Source of the DNA: Microbacteriaceae bacterium
GTDB lineage: Bacteria > Actinomycetota > Actinomycetes > Actinomycetales > Microbacteriaceae
DNA: 6,406 bases
Assembly (NCBI GenBank): GCA_026785785.1
Contig: JAJAZI010000381.1
Coordinates: 1 to 6,406, forward strand
Direction: 5' to 3'
Each line of letters begins with the position of its first letter. The first letter of the stretch is position 1. The position numbers were made by a program, and so were the translations under genes. The notes below the pieces were generated by a model, which saw only the letters and a list, made by a program, of their open reading frames with translations, was not told the origin of the DNA and made no database searches. Below, piece after piece: positions 5,967-6,406 of this stretch.

Positions 5967-5997
5967 GCATCGTTGGGGCAGTGGCCACCCACGTGCA
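5941..5997 (-). pseudogene. Decayed copy of the glycosyltransferase C-terminal tail (B/C junction)
   Basis: This is the same fragment one period to the right. It reads CTWVATAPTMPSASACLA and TGA on the minus strand, with one residue different from the copy at 5687-5743. It shares the conserved stop position with the real gene at 6328-6330. Confidence 0.62.
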
Positions 5998-6014
5998 TGC
6001 CACCGAAACGCGCC

Positions 6015-6070
6015 GAGTACGCAGTAGTGGTCCCTCACCCGGCCCGCGCAACGACCACAACTCCGTACTC
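6015..6070. repeat. Imperfect inverted repeat (hairpin), unit C
   Basis: The arms are 6015-6033 and 6052-6070. The right arm is identical to unit A, while the left arm carries the loop-end C seen in unit B. The outer GAGTAC/GTACTC and the inner GTGGTC/GACCAC pairings are conserved. Confidence 0.75.
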
Positions 6071-6090
6071 GACGACGCTGGCCACGCCGC

Positions 6091-6144
6091 GGAACCCATC
6101 GACGCCAGGGAACCCATCGAGGCTAGGGAACCCATCGACACCAA
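6091..6144. repeat. 18-bp tandem repeat, three copies, in unit C
   Basis: Copies start at 6091, 6109 and 6127, each beginning GGAACCCATCGA. The period is a multiple of three, so on either strand it would read as a hexapeptide repeat, but no gene context supports translation. Confidence 0.88.
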
Positions 6145-6202
6145 GTTTGTGCTCGTTCGAGGCGGACGGAGCCGGCCCGCGTCCCGCACTCGCTACCGCG
6201 AC

Positions 6203-6345
6203 GGCGCCGGAATCAACCGAGGCACCACGCTCAGGCGCCGGAATCAACCGAGGCACGCGAAGGCGCCGGAATCAACCGAGGCACGCGAAGGCGCCGGAAT
6301 CAACCGAGGCACGCGAAGGCGCCGCAATCAGCCGAGGCTCGCGTA
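6203..6345. repeat. 28-bp tandem repeat derived from the stop-codon region of the minus-strand gene
   Basis: Units start at GGCGCC at 6203 (31 bp, variant end), 6234, 6262, 6290 and 6318. The three middle units are essentially identical. The fifth unit is the authentic gene end: its TCA at 6328-6330 is the TGA stop on the minus strand. The first four units carry TCA at the same place, followed by a near match to the last codons (reading A-C-L-G-stop on the minus strand). The array thus amplifies the final codons, stop and start of the 3' flank. Confidence 0.88.
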
Positions 6346-6406
6346 GACACCGAGCATCGCGGCGGCGGTGGCCGCCCACGTGTACCCCTCGGCGTGGTGC
6401 CGCGCG
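6328..6406 (-). CDS. C-terminal end of a convergent gene, probably a group 1 (GT4) glycosyltransferase (partial)
   Basis: On the minus strand the window edge enters an open frame that reads ARHHAEGYTWAATAAAMLGV, then YASLG and TGA at 6328-6330. An aromatic-Thr/Ser-Trp followed by an alanine-rich helix ending in L-x-x-Y is the usual end of GT4 glycosyltransferases, where the last helix crosses back to the N-terminal domain. Only 25 residues are visible, so the family is an inference and the donor and acceptor are unknown. The gene converges on the flavoprotein gene, and the intervening kilobase contains repeated, decayed versions of this very tail. Confidence 0.6.
   Translation of the reverse strand, partial: ARHHAEGYTWAATAAAMLGVYASLG

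Larger units (their letters stand above)
5309..6327. other. Gene-free repeat array between convergent genes
   Basis: No credible coding sequence is present. Long open frames exist on both strands only because the GC-rich repeats are poor in stop codons. The repeated peptides fall in different frames from unit to unit, because the 254-bp period is not a multiple of three. From left to right the region holds: about 60 bp of unique sequence after the flavoprotein stop; a run of 13-bp units; a truncated repeat copy (5441-5458); three long units (listed separately); and a 28-bp tandem array that merges into the end of the minus-strand glycosyltransferase-like gene. CCCAGC (5342-5347) can pair with GCTGGG (5373-5378), a possible weak terminator for the flavoprotein gene. 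Confidence 0.7.
5967..6353. repeat. Tandem repeat unit C, expanded to 387 bp
   Basis: The first 104 bp keep the 254-bp register (inverted repeat at 6015-6070, exactly 254 bp after that of B). The unit then lengthens in two places: three 18-bp repeats (6091-6144) and a 28-bp tandem array (from 6203) replacing the single end segment of A and B. It merges into the authentic 3' end of the minus-strand gene, where the next GCATCG anchor occurs at 6354. Confidence 0.88.

Noticed and set aside
5392..6027. A 211-codon plus-strand open frame across the repeat units, and similar shorter frames on both strands
   Set aside because: The 254-bp period shifts the frame between units, so the repeated DNA is read in different frames along one open frame. 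There is no ribosome binding site or domain, and the same peptides recur in several overlapping frames. This is repeat DNA, not a repeat protein.
5507..6070. Terminal inverted repeats of an insertion sequence or MITE
   Set aside because: The palindromes are internal to tandem units, no transposase is present, and no target-site duplication flanks any unit. A REP-like origin of the palindrome itself remains open.
5459..6345. CRISPR array
   Set aside because: The repeats are directly adjacent or carry related sequence between them. There are no unique spacers of constant length and no cas genes in the window.

Overview
The window is about 70% GC, uses GTG as well as ATG starts, and packs genes tightly. 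The protein families point to a high-GC Actinobacterium, probably Microbacteriaceae. That placement rests on protein style and composition, not on a marker gene.

Layout. Positions 1-107 hold the last codons of a plus-strand gene, possibly PspA/IM30-like. Five complete housekeeping or metabolic genes and one regulator follow on the plus strand. They are a polytopic membrane protein of the DUF1624/DUF418 acyltransferase type (114-1127), a small NADP-binding oxidoreductase of the F420:NADP reductase superfamily (1186-1836), an arginase/agmatinase-fold protein with a GGDC motif (1885-2709), a crotonase-family enoyl-CoA hydratase/isomerase (2729-3526), an RraB-type RNase E inhibitor (3531-3887), and a dihydrolipoamide dehydrogenase/mercuric reductase-like flavoprotein (3884-5308). 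The last three form a tight unit: a 4-bp gap, then a 4-bp ATGA overlap. The arginase-like and crotonase genes each have a -10-like hexamer exactly 6 nt before the start codon, which suggests leaderless transcripts. The right edge (6328-6406) holds the 3' end of a minus-strand gene whose tail resembles group 1 glycosyltransferases.

The unusual part is the 1.0-kb stretch between the two convergent genes (5309-6327). I find no credible gene in it. It is a nested tandem-repeat array: 13-bp units near the flavoprotein end, then two exact 254-bp periods and an expanded third unit. Each unit contains a 19-bp imperfect inverted repeat, a variable number of 18-bp repeats, and a region matching the end of the convergent glycosyltransferase gene, in two cases including its stop codon. 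Next to the real stop codon the array becomes a 28-31-bp tandem repeat that is itself a copy of the stop-codon region. My reading is that the 3' end of the glycosyltransferase gene and its downstream flank were repeatedly duplicated, leaving decayed tail copies and hairpins between the convergent genes. This is the region most likely to be undescribed. I see no defence system, mobile-element gene, CRISPR array or RNA gene.
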